Shown piece after piece: positions 42,471 through 57,700 of a DNA stretch of 64,000 nucleotides (positions within the stretch are counted from its first letter, which is position 1; each line of letters starts with the position of its first letter). The notes below the pieces were generated by a model. That model did no database searches, was not told the DNA's origin, and worked only from the letters and a program-made list of their open reading frames with translations. The position numbers and the translations under genes are program-made. The stretch lies in NCBI RefSeq assembly GCF_021155765.1, contig NC_060116.1, forward strand, positions 6,138,001-6,202,000, written 5' to 3'. Origin of the DNA: Diprion similis (taxonomy: Eukaryota > Arthropoda > Insecta > Hymenoptera > Diprionidae).

Positions 42471-43210
42471 ACATGTATAATACCGCATACAGATATATCA
42501 GGGTATCCAGTTATTTGTGAAAATGGAAATCCCTGATAATTCCAGGTTTTCCAGAAACGAATCATTATTATTTATCCAGTTTGTTCTTACGTGGGCAATA
42601 AATGAAAAATACAATAATCGTAAGAACTAATGGGTAAATTTTCATGAACCTAGGATGAAAATTATTATATTCCAGATACGGCATGAAATTCCCTCGAGAT
42701 TTCTAGATTTTTTTTCCAAGGGATATCAAATTCCCCCTGAGAATTTCCTGATTCCATAATTTCCATGAATACTGGACATCCTCTACGTAGAGATAATTTC
42801 CGGAAATATTTGTTCGACGTAATATAGTATAAATAATCAGTGAAAATTTATCGTTTAAAGTGTATTTCAAATAGAAATATATGCACAATATGTTGTTTTA
42901 GAAACGTCGAGTTGAACAAACTTTTCATACCCACCGATCGCAAGGCGAGAATTGACTACTCGAGATACGACTTCAGTGCCGATTTCTTTGAACTTTGGCA
43001 CATGACATACTATATTGATGTTAATGCGAATTGCCATTGAGACAAGTTATTTCAGTTGATTCGCTTAAATTAATTTCAATTCGTCCGCATGTGACAACGT
43101 CCAATATACATTCATTCACGTGCATGAATTATTCATTATTATTATTATTGTTATTATTATTATACAAAGACGTAACGAGCGTAACGAACTAACGTAATGT
43201 TTTCACATAT

Positions 43211-43270
<60 letters not shown>

Positions 43271-45686
43271 ACATCATTGAATACACAAATGAACACAATT
43301 AACTCGTACCGTATATTTGATGAAATTGTTACATAGAAATTAGTAAAGGAACCCAATTTCAATTACGTTGCATAATTAATTTGTGGCACGATTGCCGACA
43401 ATAAGTGAATAAAGTGATAAATCGCAAATGCGCGAATGTCGATATTTCTGGTTTAAATTCCGTTTGATATATTATGATAATAATATAAAGAAGGGCAATG
43501 ACTGGCGAGTAAATTAATTATATTAATTACGAGTCGAGTAGCGATAAATAAGAGGGAGAGAGAGAGAGAGAGAGAGAGAGAAGGCAAGAATTGACGCGAT
43601 AAAAAATAAAAAAGAAGAAATAAACCAATATGACGTTAAAGAGGAGAGGAGAGGAGGGGGGACAGCAGGCTGACGTCTTCGGAGATTTAATTTGCCCGGC
43701 AGCTGATTGCTTTCAAACATCATTGCATAATATTCAGCATTCGCCGAACAATCTTGGAACAAATTCTCATCCGCGTCGGCAAGCCGGCAGACAGAAATTC
43801 AATTACGTAATACGAGCAAATAAATAAGAGTAAACATATAGACGAAAGAGTAAAATGAAAAATAAAGATAAGGAAGAAAAAGAAAAAAAAAAACTAAGGA
43901 GAAACAACAACAGTTTTTGAATGGATTATATAGCCCGGAGTAAAAAAATTTAAATATATATATATAGATTATACATGATGCACCTGTATACATAAATTAT
44001 TGAATGCAAAAAAGAAACGAATCGTTGATGCGAGTAAACGTGTTTTGCTTCAGCTGCCGCGCGTCTGAAAAATATCAAATAGGAATTCGCAGATTTTCAT
44101 GAACTATAAAAACTTGGGCGAAAATGTGTCTCTTTGCAGTTTCGTAATCTTTGAGAAAAATTTCCGATAAAATAACCAATGACAATTAATATCTGGGGTA
44201 AGAGCGAGAGAGAGAGAGAGAAAGAGACAGAAAGAGAGAAAGAACAAGAAAGAAAAAGGAAAAACGTAATGCACATACGTAAGCAACACGCACCGGAAGT
44301 GGGTATTGTTATGCTGCATGTACAGATAATATAAGAAGCGTTGACTTGGTAACGAAATTTAAAGAAAAAAAAAAAAAAAAACGAATAAAATAGAATTTTT
44401 CATCATCCTACATATCACACGCAATAATGAGAGGAATAATTTCCCTTTGACGTCATCGTAGTTCTTAAACCCCTGCAATCCTGTCGAAACAACAATTTTC
44501 CTTTAGGTAGACACTTACGTATAAGGAATTCTATTCGAACCCGCGAACATTTCGGATTTTGTTTAAAATATTTTCCGCAATTTTTCCGAACTCTGACGCA
44601 GTATACGAAGATTTTTTCACATTTTTCATTCAACCGTTCAATTATTTATAAACATATTCAAAGCGATTTTGAGAAGGATATTTTTTTTAAATTGTCAAAA
44701 AATTCTCATAATCTGTATTGTCTATTTCAAATATTTCAAAACTAGACCCATAATGGTTCGATTTTTATTTTTACATTTTATTTCAGTACTTTCAATTTTT
44801 TTTAGGTCAACTAAAATATGTTTCAACTATGTATATCGTTTCAATGATCTCATAATTCGCGAAAAGTTCGCAAGACTTCTGTTTTTCACTTGTAACATTT
44901 CTGGACAGGTTTCGTTATGAAGTTAGTGATAGAAAAAAAAAAAAAAAATTGAATGTGCAAAAGAAAAAAAAAACCTCCAGAAATGTGTTATTGCGCCGAT
45001 GATAGTAAATGTAAATTTTTCATTCCTATACTGTGTGATAAAAATGAATCTGAGAAAATTTGAATAACGCAACCTAAGTTGGAAAGAAAAATTTTAGAAA
45101 AGGTTATTCTAATCAGGACGTTCGATACGACGAAACTCTGAAGTTTATTTGTTTTTTACTTTTTTTTAAATCCAGTTTCAATCTTTTCTCGATGATTTTG
45201 CTAGCTCATCGTATCCCAGCAAATTTTCTAAAGAACATCCAACGAATTTTACATAAAAATTTAATCAACGAACATTCGTCGCAACTTTTTACATAACAAA
45301 ACCCTACTTTCATCTCGAAATAACTATTCGTAAAAACAATAAGTACGAAAAAAATATATCTAGCTATCTCTATGAGTACCAAAAGAACCTTGAGACGTTA
45401 AAATATAATTGAAGAAAAAAAAAAAAAGAAAATACCAAAAAAACAAGGATATTGTTTGTGACACGTGAGATTTTCAAAAAATCATAAAAAAAAAAAAAGC
45501 AACAACAATTATATTATTTCGTTTCGGAACATTCGATTCAAACGGTTCAACAACCCGTAGTAACCCGATTCGTGGTTATTAAACATGACAGAATATAATC
45601 ATCACAATGCATATCTGAATTTATTCTCTGTCAATGTGAAAATAACAATATGTAAGTAAAATGTCTGAATCGATCGGAACGAAGGA

Positions 45687-45733
<47 letters not shown>

Positions 45734-48700
45734 GGAAAAAAAGAAGATCATCTTCCCGTGTTTTTCATCGCGACAAGCGAGACGCACGCTTGTTAGTTAC
45801 TTCGTCGTCGTCGTCGTCGTCGTCGTCGTCATCACCGTCACCGTCACCGTCTTCGTCGTCATCAAAGCGATGCGACGTTGAGTAGACTGTTGTTAGTGGC
45901 AACAGTGGTGGCGGTGGTAAGGATAAGGATATACGCAAGGTGTTCCCCGATAGTGGTTAAATACTTGTTAGAGAAATGAAATAAATACGCATCCTCGCAT
46001 CCAGTAGTGCGTCTGCCACAGCATCGACAACCTCATATACATATACATATACATATATTATCACGTTGTCTCTAGAGTTCATTTCACTCGACATCGCGTC
46101 GTCGCCAGTAAGATTCCTTCTCTTCTGAGTCACACTTCTCTGCTCGACCAGACAGGTTTGCTACCTTAACTAACTACATATCTCTACCCGACTACCTGCC
46201 TACCTGCGGCTCGCTTTATTATACTAGCGAGAAGACGTCGAGACAACGGCCTTCCCCTACCCCCCGAACAACTTCAAAACTCCTTAATCTCATCGCCGAA
46301 TCTTTCAAATACTCACTTAATGTGTACCGTGGATATTATAACTTGTCTAATAGCAAATGTTGATGGTACGTTATTGTACCCTGATATTATACAAGACACG
46401 CATTATACATTCATCATATATATTAGATATAATATATTTGAAAAGATTTCCGTTTTTTTTTCCTTCTCTATTTTTCTTTTCTGTGTGTGTGTTTTTCTTT
46501 TCTTTTCTTTTCTTTTCTTTCTTCCCTTTTCCGCACGAACAATCGTTTGAAATCGAACACAATGCGAAGAATTGGATATTTTACTAAACTGTCAATTGTC
46601 ATGGGATTATTCTTTGATCAGGGTGACCGACAGATTTTTGGGGAAAACAAAATTTCACGACTTTTTTCTAGATTTTCCAAGGACCCAAAACCTAGTTTTC
46701 CCTGACATTTTTCCAGTTCTAGTGAGTTACTAACAATAAGACTTAAATCTTTCGGCGCACTGACTCTATATTCGATTGAAATTCAATTTGAATCGAAGAT
46801 GACTATGATGTATTTAAAAAAGTCACCCGAAGGACAATTTTTTTTTTCTCGAAGGAAAAAGGTAAACTTTTTACCTGGAAGATAAAAAAAAAAAAAAAAA
46901 AAAAAAAATCCATTTCTAATTCCCACGATAGAAAAGTAATGTTGTCAGTTTTTTCCATTGCTCAAATTAAAAGTCATTTGATGCGCGGGAATTGAGAAAT
47001 GACATATGAATTTTGCGAATTTACTATCGCGATTTAATTCGTAGAACCCCTGCTACAGTTTCTTTATTTCTGCGTCAAATGAACATGATATGTTGGAATG
47101 ATTTTGTTCAGAATTGCATATACAATGGGCCTGTTAAGCTCTTTCTCACGTTTGAGGTACGTGGACCTCTATATTTGGACATATACAGACTTTCGCCTCT
47201 AATTTTCTTAAAGTTCTTTTTTTTTTTTTTTGGAAACAGCTTGAAAACAGTAAGAAGGAAAAATCGGCCCACTCCAGGTCCAAGCTTAAAATTTTTTTAT
47301 CCAACTCAGTATTTTTCAGAATTCTTTCAAATTTTTAATTTTTGTCGGTCGATAAAATGGTTTCTAAAAATTGTAAAAAATTCAGATTGAGTCGAAATAA
47401 TAATAATAATAATAAAAAAAAAAAGAATAACAAAAAAAAACTACGAGTACCTTTCAAAGTGAAAACAATCGTAGAAAAAATCGCACGCCAAATCTGAGAT
47501 CAAGGGTAAAACCCAGGTCGAATTGACGTGGAATACCCCATATATATAGGCATGTACCTAATATGTATATTTATAGTACACATCGACGGAACCTTTCGCG
47601 CGAGATCGATTGAAATAAAATCGTGTCACGGGCAAAGCAACAGTAACAGTAACAACAGCGGCGGAGTTATTTTATCATTAGATTGTTTAAAAGTGAAATT
47701 TATGTTATTCTGTACACAACTGCTGTAATACGCTAAACGGTGTATGTGTGTAATATAGAAACGTTTAAAAAGACGACTTATCCACCCAACGTACGTAGAT
47801 ATGTACATTAGGGTGGTCCTTATTTAGGGTTTTGACGAATTTTTTCCGCCCCACCGCCCCCCAAATCAACTTCAAATAGTTCAAAAACAATGGCATAATT
47901 TTTTTAAATTTCTACCTCAACTCTGGGATAGTCAGCTTTGTGATCGAAGTTTCTTATGGAAATAACATGGAAAAAATTTGTTTCCTCTGTATATATTTTC
48001 TTGCGAGAGTAATAATATTTTTTTTAAATCTTTAACTGCGAGGTTTTATCGGGCATTAGTGCTACTAATTGTAAAAAAATTTACATCACGATAGCAGCAA
48101 ATCTATTGCACATCCTCCGAATGCAAAAAAGGTCAGATTTCTAGGGTGTGCAATTCGTCGAGATCGCGTGAGATGATTGTGCGAATTTTTTCCCAGACAG
48201 TAGCACTAATGCCGACTAAAACCTCACAGTTAAAAATTTTTTTTTAACTTTATTACTCTTACAATAAAATATACATACCGAGAAAAAAAGTTTTCCCCAT
48301 GTTATTTCAATAAGAAAATTCGACCACAAAGCGGATTATCTTAGAGTTGAGGTAAGAATCTAAAAAAAAATTAGGTAATAGTTTTTTTAATTATTTGAAG
48401 TTGATTTCGGCGGTGGGGTTCAAACTTTCTTTAAAAAAGAAGCCAGAATAAATACACAAAAGACTGAAAACTTTCACCCCTTAATTCAATATCGTATATG
48501 AATTTTTTAATTAAAACGTTTTAAAACAAAATTCTGAACTAGATATTGTGTACAGAATTTACGAAATTCTTATTTTAATGGTCTGCTAATTGTGATCGTA
48601 TAATATTTACGACGTTATTTATTTAAAAAATAAAAGAAATAAAAAATAATTAACGGTAATCAAATTCTGGTCTGGGATAAAAGTGTTTTTATGTTTCCTT

Positions 48701-51700
48701 CATCGTTTCTCACTTTATCGTAACTTTGGTTATAGAATTAAGCTCAGAACCCTTTCTGCACTTGTGCTTGAACGTCAACTCAACATGTACATGTAAAATA
48801 AAGATCATATTTATAATCCAAACTGCAAAAAGTTATGAAAAACAAAACTCCCCCTCCCCCCCCCCCCCCCCCCATTATTTCTTTCTTGTGTAGCGTGGTG
48901 GTAAGTTACGTAATTCATTAGGTCAAACTATTATTCACGTATGAGTTACGTTACACAGATAACATTTTCTTTTTTTCTTATTTTCTTCTTCGCGCGAAGA
49001 ACGATAAGAAGAAAAAAATAAAGGAAAAAAAAAAAACGAACACAGACACAAAGTCACTGAAAACGCTCGAGTATTATATCGCGATATTCAAATTCATTCT
49101 AGTAGTGCACAGAATATTATGCGCGGCGAAATACGACGGACAAAGATTTTTTTCGTCACGAGAAAAAGAAATAGAAGATGGGTGATGGGGGGGGGGGGGG
49201 GGGGGGGGGGGGAGAAAGTTAAACGCCATTGCACTGGAAACGAGAATTTAAAAAAAGAAGGAGAAGAAAAAAGGTTTCAACTCTGGATGAGTTCAGACAC
49301 TTTTATCTGCTGCGCCACCTCCGTCATAACGGGGATGATCGATTTTCTTGACACAGTTGTTGAAATACCGTGATAAAATTCTACTCTCTACACATATACA
49401 TATAGGGCATTCCATGCCAAGTCAACCTGAGTCTGACCCTTGACCTCTCTGATTCCGTTCGCGATTTTTTATACGATTGTTTGGATTCCCGAAGGTATTC
49501 GGTTTTTGTTTCTTTTTTTTTTTTTTTTCTTAACAAAATTTTTCCAATCGACTAGAATTATCTACAAAATTTAAAAATACAACAATTATTATTAATGATC
49601 GATAGAGTTCAAAAATCTGAATTAATTCTGAAAAATATGAATGGTAGATGGTGAAAGATCTTTTTTCACTCTTGAGCCAAAGTTACAAGCTAAAATTTCC
49701 TTTTTATTTATATACTATCGAACCTTTCTCGGAGGTAATATTTTGAAAACATTAAAAGAACGAGAGAATTTACTGAGAATTTACTACATTATTTATTCTG
49801 TCAAAAGTATAAATCCTTTTACCAGACATTTAGTATATTTAAAGAGAGAAGAAAATTACTATTTTCATCTATGCGATACGAACTCATTATCTTAATTAGC
49901 TAATATTTTTATCAATTTAAATAAATTTTCATAAACTTAGATACATATCGTTATGAAAACACTGTTAAAAATACTTTCCCGCATCTGTATGTTATGTAGA
50001 AAAATTTATGGAATCGAGGAAAAAAAAAACTTTGTGTGTTTTCAAATTATGGTAATAAGAGACGTAGAAAAATAGCGAAAGTTGGCGAGACGATATAAGA
50101 TTGAAGTAAGGTGGAGACGAGATGGCGAGATCGATCGATAACACTTGACCTTTTGAAAAAGGCAAGGAAGGACGGAAGCAGGGATGTGTAATACGCAAGG
50201 GGGTGACAGGAAAGCTTCGGAAACACCGTACGGTCTGCGGTTTGGAATTTCGAACTTCCGGTCTGCCAGCCGCTGTCTATAGCGAGCTACTCATGCCTCT
50301 ACTTCTTTCTTTCCACTTCCACTTCTACTTCTTCTTCTTCTTATTCTTATTCTTGACGGCCAGACTTGTTTTTGTGTAAATAAATCCATCGTATAATCCG
50401 TGTAGAAAATTGCCCGAGTTTAATTATTCATTATTCAGGTATATAGAATATAATCGATAAATAGAGATAAATTCCAAAATGATTTAGAAACGTAAGAATA
50501 AAAAAAATAAAAAACGCGGTTTTTTATTCTTTTCTTTTTTTTTTTTTAAGACATTCGCAACGTGATTTAGCAGATTTCTATTCATGTCCTTGCGTGCCTT
50601 TTTTTTGTCGATCAATATGTACAGAACAGGATGAAGAAATGACTATATACATATATGTGTTTTTTTTTTTCAACCACATCGTAAAAACTTTTGCCGTCGA
50701 TTTTTTTAGCATTTGTTCTCCCCCCCCCCCCCCCCCCCCCCCCACTTTACTGCGTTTTTTCTTCTTCTTTTTCTTTTTCGTTCTTGTTTCGGAAACGGCA
50801 AAATCCCGAATATTGCGATTAAAAGAAACAGAAAAAAAGAAAATAGAAAAATATATGTTACGGATTCTGCTTTCTGTCCTTATTTCTCTCGACTTTATAT
50901 CTCGCACCGTTCTTTCGTCAATCTTACCTCCTCAACTCTCTCCCACTCTCTTTCTTTCGCCCAGTCATTGATTAGCGGTGGTGGCGCATGGCGTGCCGTA
51001 GTTATGAATCATTTTAAAGTAACCACCATCAGTATCATTAGATAGAGGATGAATTTTGCCACTAGCAAGAATCACCACCACGCGAGTGTAAAAGTAACGG
51101 TAAATATAAACAAAAAATCGTCGATATAACGTCGCAAAAATCGCACATCGATGCAAACTTTTTGTTTTTCGTTATTTATATATTCGTTAGCGATATTTTT
51201 TTTTTATTAATATATATATATATATTGTTAAATCGTGTATAATTTTGTAACGGCATAATTTTCATCTACCTACATAATCGAGACTTGATTATAATATTTC
51301 ATTTAAAGTAATCCGCGGTGATGGTTAAAATTCGATAATACATTCTTTTAAAATATGTTATACATACAGTTGTCGTACATGATACCAAAACTTATATAAC
51401 CGTTACTAACCGATAAGCAAGGTTATCAACGCAGAGGAAAGAAAAAAAATAAATAAAAAAAAAAAAAACCGTTTCATTACCGTCGTGTCAATTTTTTTAA
51501 TTATCATTCGTGGGTTTTCTTTTCTTCTTTTTTTTTCCGTTTCGTTTTTTCACGATTCTATTTTCTTCCGTAAAGTTACTTCCGACAACCAAAGAAGATG
51601 AGAAAAAAAAAAAAAAAAAAAACAGGTTAAAAACAAAATGAAAAGAAAAAAAAATCGCTGCACGGGTGTACATTATTTTGAATAGAAATAAAAGGATCAT

Positions 51701-54700
51701 TCGATTCTGAATTCTTCATGCCGGTCGCAAAATTTGTAAGCGTAAAAGAAATAAAGATAGAAACGAAAAAAAAAACAACTGTGAAAGCGTTGCTGAAATT
51801 TTAACAACAAACACCTACGTGATAAATTATTATACTTTTTCATTCCCGTGGTTCAGTCGCACCAGAAATTTAGTAATGTAATTTAATGAAAATATATAGG
51901 CGACACATTGATTAGATGCGATACGAAAACGTATATGGAATGACGAGAAAAAAAAACAAAATTCTCAAGTTATAATACGTATTACATGTATATATACGTA
52001 CACGTATAATAACAGATAGATTTGAAGGCAATTTAATTTTCGTTCACTTTTATAGCAGCATGCATTAAGTCAATCTAATCGTATAGTCTTACGTCCCTTA
52101 TCATCGATAAAATTAATTATTATTACTATTATCCAAGGTGAACAAATAAAATTCACTCTCAAAAGAGCAAAAGCGAACGTATTTATTCACAACGAGCTCT
52201 GCTTTCCACATTTCCCACGTCATAAAACAGCGCCCTAAAAAATGATTTCATAAAATAAAAAGTAACTTTTCTATTATAATTTTGCAATAAAACTTTGGCA
52301 CCTTTCGAAATTCTTCTTTAGATGCAAAATAATTGCTTTTGTATAAACAGATTTACGTTGTATGTAACGCGTGGCTAAATAAAATTTGATATAAAATAAA
52401 AAAAAAAAAACCAATAGTAGTAGAAATAATAATAATAATAATAATAACAACAACAATAGCAATAACAACAACAACGATAATACTTGCATCGAAAGAATTG
52501 GGGAAAAAAAAAGAAGAATTTAACAGAAATTGTATAATAAAAAATGAAATAATAAAAACCAGACACCGTATTTACACACACCTTCATTATTACTGTATTA
52601 TCAGGCAATTTTCAACCGATGTCTAAGCTTTGTTTTTTTTTTTTTCCATCTTAATTAGTTTAGCTAATCGATATTATAGTATACGTGTGTATACGTATAC
52701 CTAAAACTTCCGTCATACGTAATCATTTTTCAGATCATATCAACTGCTATCATAACTTACGATGAAAAATGAAAAACTATAATTAAATATAACCTAGTCA
52801 ATATTCCACGTCGTTTACATTACTTATTACATCATATCACGTTACTAGTGTCAAAAGGGCGTATAAGGGAAAAAAAAAAAAAATTTCATTTATCCAATCA
52901 ACTTAAAAATATGTGTAGGTATAATGTATTTAAAATTTATAGAAAAAATGGGGAAAACAAAAAAAAATTCCACAGATTTATTATGTATGCATTATAAAAA
53001 TTTTCAAGTTGATTGGAGGAAACGAATTTTTTTTTTTTTTTTTTCTATTTCTCTTGTTAAGTCCTTTTGGCCTTAGTAATGCGATGTATTATAAATTTAC
53101 ACAACACACTTTTATACTTTTATCAACGTTTCCATGCACGCGTGTTGAAAAAAAAAAAATACAGCCGTTACGCGTGCAGCAATGATAAATAAATAAATAA
53201 ATCGTCTCAGATGCGTTATAAATGTCGGTGAAGAGGTAAACAATATTATTCTTCTATTGTTTTTAAATTACGTGGACGTGGCTCACTTTCGATATTTGAA
53301 ACATCAATCATTAACGATTTAAGAAAAGTAGTTCGGATCTGACATAATAATAATAATAATACATTATTACACTGAACGAAATTATCGAAAGAAAAGAAAC
53401 GCATGGAATAGGTGCTGAGTGTAAAAAAGAAAGAAAGAAAGAAACAAACAAACAAACACAAACACATACACACACAGCGAGATAGCAAACGCAACAAGAA
53501 AATATGGTGCGTTCTTAACGATGCCATGCAGGCCGATGTTGCGTAATTACTTCTGTTCACCTTCCTTGTGTGTTCGAAGTGATCGTATAAATATTTTTAA
53601 TTACTCTGCACAGAAATGATGTAAGTGAGCGGTTCAAGTTATACGACAGAAGAGTTTCAAATTACTACTACCTACATCAAGATCTTACGATAGGAAGAAG
53701 AAGAAGAAGAAGAAGAAGAAGAATGAGAAACAGAATATAACGCAAACGTTGCAGTGTAATTCAAAAGCTTTGAAAAGAAAAAAAAAAAAAAAGGAAAAAT
53801 AAAACAAACCCAATAATAATTATGATAATAATAATCCGAATGCACACCGCATCATCATATTATTTATATATATGTATATACGTGTACGAGATGCATAAAT
53901 TCGTTTTGACGAACGTTGATTAAATAATATTTACAAACCGCAAGCGTTTCCATTCAAGTTTATTGTGCTAGCTGGCGAATTTTCTTAACTCGAATGCCTT
54001 GACTCTAAAAGCAAAGCAAAGAGCTCCGTTCCGTTCCGCGCGTGTACGAAATGACAAAAAAGTGTCTCGTCTTCCGCCACGAATTGTTGTGCAATTTTAT
54101 TATTTATTTGCAAATACACGCACGCAAGCACGCACGCAGTGGTAAGAGAGAAAAATGTCGTCGAGTGATCTGCAGTTAGTTAGTTAGTTAGTTAGTTAGT
54201 TGATTAATTAGTTATCAACAAACAGGTTCACACCGCGATATTATCACACATGCGGCAGAAAGTAAAAATTAAATAATTGAGGAAATTTCTCTGCGGCGAA
54301 CGGCATAATATTTTATAATTAAAAAGTTTGTTAGATGGTTATAAAATGAAATTTTAAACGATTACGGTATCGGAAAAACAATATATATATATATATATAT
54401 ATGTATATATGCTGTTTCATCAAATTATTAGAAAAACAGTATTTTGAACGAAATAAGAAATCGTGAAACGAATTGAACGAATTTACTGATAAATTTTCGA
54501 CAATTTTTAAATTAAACATCGGTTTCGAAGCTTTTCTTCGTAATCGGTAAATTACATTTTTGTATTTTCAAAGAGAGCCTCGTAGTTTACAAATACAATA
54601 ATTTAATAAACGTACTCAACGTATAAACAGTATCGATTTTCAGCCAACCAATCCCCTTAAAGAGACTTTATTGCTTTGGGACGAAAAATTAACAATATTA

Positions 54701-57700
54701 AAATTAAAATAAACATAAAAATACGAGAACAGCAGCTGTAGACTGAGAAAATAAATATGGAGACCCTGAGAAATCTGCGCTTTACTGAAATTTACTCGGA
54801 AAATGATAACAACATAATAAGAATATTAAAAAAAATATTTTTAAAAAATCACGATATATGACTAATAAACCCACAATACAATAACAAACCCATGGATAAA
54901 ATTTCAATCCGAATGCGGTTATATAACATCATAATAAATTAGGAAATCGGTCAAGGTTTTTCTCTTGGATTATGCATGGAAAAAAAAAAAAAAACACACC
55001 GATAAATGAGGATGAAGTTTGTTTATAACGTACGTACAGTGTAGATGCATTTTTGAGAAAAAAAATCGTTACTTCGGAACCTCAAAGAAATGTCCGAAGT
55101 TCAGTAGTGAACTGCATTATAAATAAATAAAGCAAAGAACATACCCTTCGCATTTGATAAACTTAATGTCTTAATGGGTAATTTAAAAAAATTGTAAAAT
55201 CGTGTGATAATTTTTTAAATATTTTATCGAGTTCAAATTTATACCAACACAGAAATTTGAAATTCGCAACGTGTCAACATGAGAAAAAAAAACACATTTT
55301 TGACTATCATCTCTGGTCGCCGTCAACTTGACAATGATCGAGAAAAAAGCATAAAATGCTCATGCCTTTGCGCCTCAAATTTCATCAAGAATCAAAATAC
55401 CGCTAAATTTGAAATGTGAAAAGTTCCAAAAGCGTCGAATTCCGAATTTTTCTATAGCAAAACTTGAAGTAAAGAAATCAAACTTTGGAGAAACAACAAA
55501 GTTTTCAATGGTCGATGAGTCGTCAACGGCTCAAAGTTCTGAAAATTCAAGTTACGATAGCGAAAAATTCAAAAAATTCCAAAAATTCCAAAATACACTC
55601 AGACAATATAGTTCACTCAACGAGCGGGTGTAAAATATCAGAAGAACTGAAAATCTTTGATCATTCGTAATTTCGATGCTTCAAATTTTCCAAATTTTCG
55701 GCGTTTCGTTTTTTCGAAATTTTTAGCGTCTGCGTGTTTTAGACAATTCGAATCTTCCGATACTTGTTTGATTTCTTTACTTTAATTTTCACCACCGACA
55801 AATTCCGAAATCGGCGCTTTCGCCACTTTTCAAATTCAGAATTTCAACTCCACCCCATTAAAAAAAGGAGAAATTATTTTTACACAACGTTTTCACCGCA
55901 ATGAGATACGATAATCCCGACTGAAATACGTCACGTCTATAATGTGGTAGAAATCCGGCTTTAAGTAAAAAAAAACAAAAAAAAACAAAAAAAAAAAACA
56001 ACAACAACAATTTGTTTTTCTCGCCACTTTTCTGCCAACCCGTTCTTAAATGTTCTTATGAAACGGTTATCACGTCCTCGTTTAACCCCGTGAATTCCTT
56101 CTGTATTTTTTTTCTCCTTTCATTTACCTGCTTCTCTCTATCTCTCGTTCAAAAAAATGAGGCGTGGCAGATCGTCGGTACAACAGACAAGAGGTGATAC
56201 GACGATTCATCGGTTTTCATATATTTTCATTCTAATCCCAGTGTAGAAAATTATTATCGATCTCAAAGTATTTACAACGGCGGCATGAAGACTGATAGTG
56301 ACTGTACTGATATTGTGACAAGAGAGGAGGATTTATCGAACCAATAACCGTATTGCGTCATGAATGATGGAATAATTTTCCGAAGCTGAAGTTAGTAACG
56401 TCAACGTATTGAAAAGTTGAAATAAAAATTACTATTTTGCACCTTTAGAATACTCAAAGAAGTTGAATTTGAAAAATCTGAGTTTATTGATGCTGTATTA
56501 ACGATTTGCCAAGTTTCAAGTAATCCTTAAGTCGGCGAAACACCGATTTTTTTTCCAAAGATGCATCGTTACAATAACGTAAAATATTTACGTAAATAAA
56601 AAAAATATTAAAACGAAGCGTGAATATACTAATGAAAACGACGAATAATTGATTGATTCGATAATTACAGATTTTTACTAGCAACAGATTGTTTCTTTGA
56701 TTTCTTTCTTTTTAGAAAACTTACAGGGTAAAAACTGAAGAAAAAAAAGAAAGCAAAACCCGTTTCGATATTCAGCGTTAAATACTTTATCTCATTGTAA
56801 GATCCGTATAAAGCGTAGATTAATTTTCCGTAATCGATGATGCACACGCAGCACACGAGTCTTACGAAAGTAGATATAAGTAATTGCGGTTGACATTCGA
56901 CGTATAATTATGTTGTGTCATATTTCCCTCCTCGCATGGTTTTCCATTATTATGTGCACATGGCAACAATCGCGTGTTTCTTGGAAGAAAATAGATTCAC
57001 CGAATCCATCGTAAATTCCGGGCGTAATTGTAATATACCGGGCGTATTATTATTTTTCATTTACACATCGTAGTTATTATTATATAAAACTTGAACGTTT
57101 CTTATTCCAAATTGTCTACTTGTTTAGTGAAATTTTTTTCTCTCTCTTACATCCAGTTCACCGCACAGAGCAATCAATTGATAACGTTTAATTATTACAG
57201 TGTACACGAACAAGAGGAGAGAAAGACACGAGTGAGTGTAACAGCAGAAGACAAAATTTGACAAAGCAGCAAAACGTGCGAATTGATTCGAATATTACTT
57301 GTAACCAGCGGTACAAATTCCTTCGAAGAATGATAAAGTCAATAAATGCTCGAAGAGAGAAAATCAATGATAATGAATAACGAGAAGACAAGAAACGGAT
57401 TGTGAGCAATGAATGAATGAATGAATGAATGAAAAAACGAACGAATCACTTTCACGTCAACGTTTTCGCATTCTCTTAACAGACGACGATTATAATATAT
57501 ATATATATAAATTATTATTCTGGTTAATTAATTCCGTAGGTTTAAAAAGAAGGAAAACACGTGCAAACACGACAATGAAAAAGAAAACACGTTGCAAAAT
57601 ATGTATTTAAACGTATCGTTACTCTTTTCCACGAATCTAACTAAACCAAGGCAGGTGGGAGGAGGTGGGGAAAGGGGCTAAATGATACGACGAAAAAATT

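Noticed and set aside
45661..45885. Lys/Arg/Glu then poly-Ser frame resembling a disordered nuclear protein
   Set aside because: Entirely explained by (GAAA)n and (TCG)n microsatellites.
47013..47390. 125-codon plus-strand frame
   Set aside because: It lies within the dispersed repeat family B, includes a T homopolymer read as poly-Phe, and shows no transposase motif.
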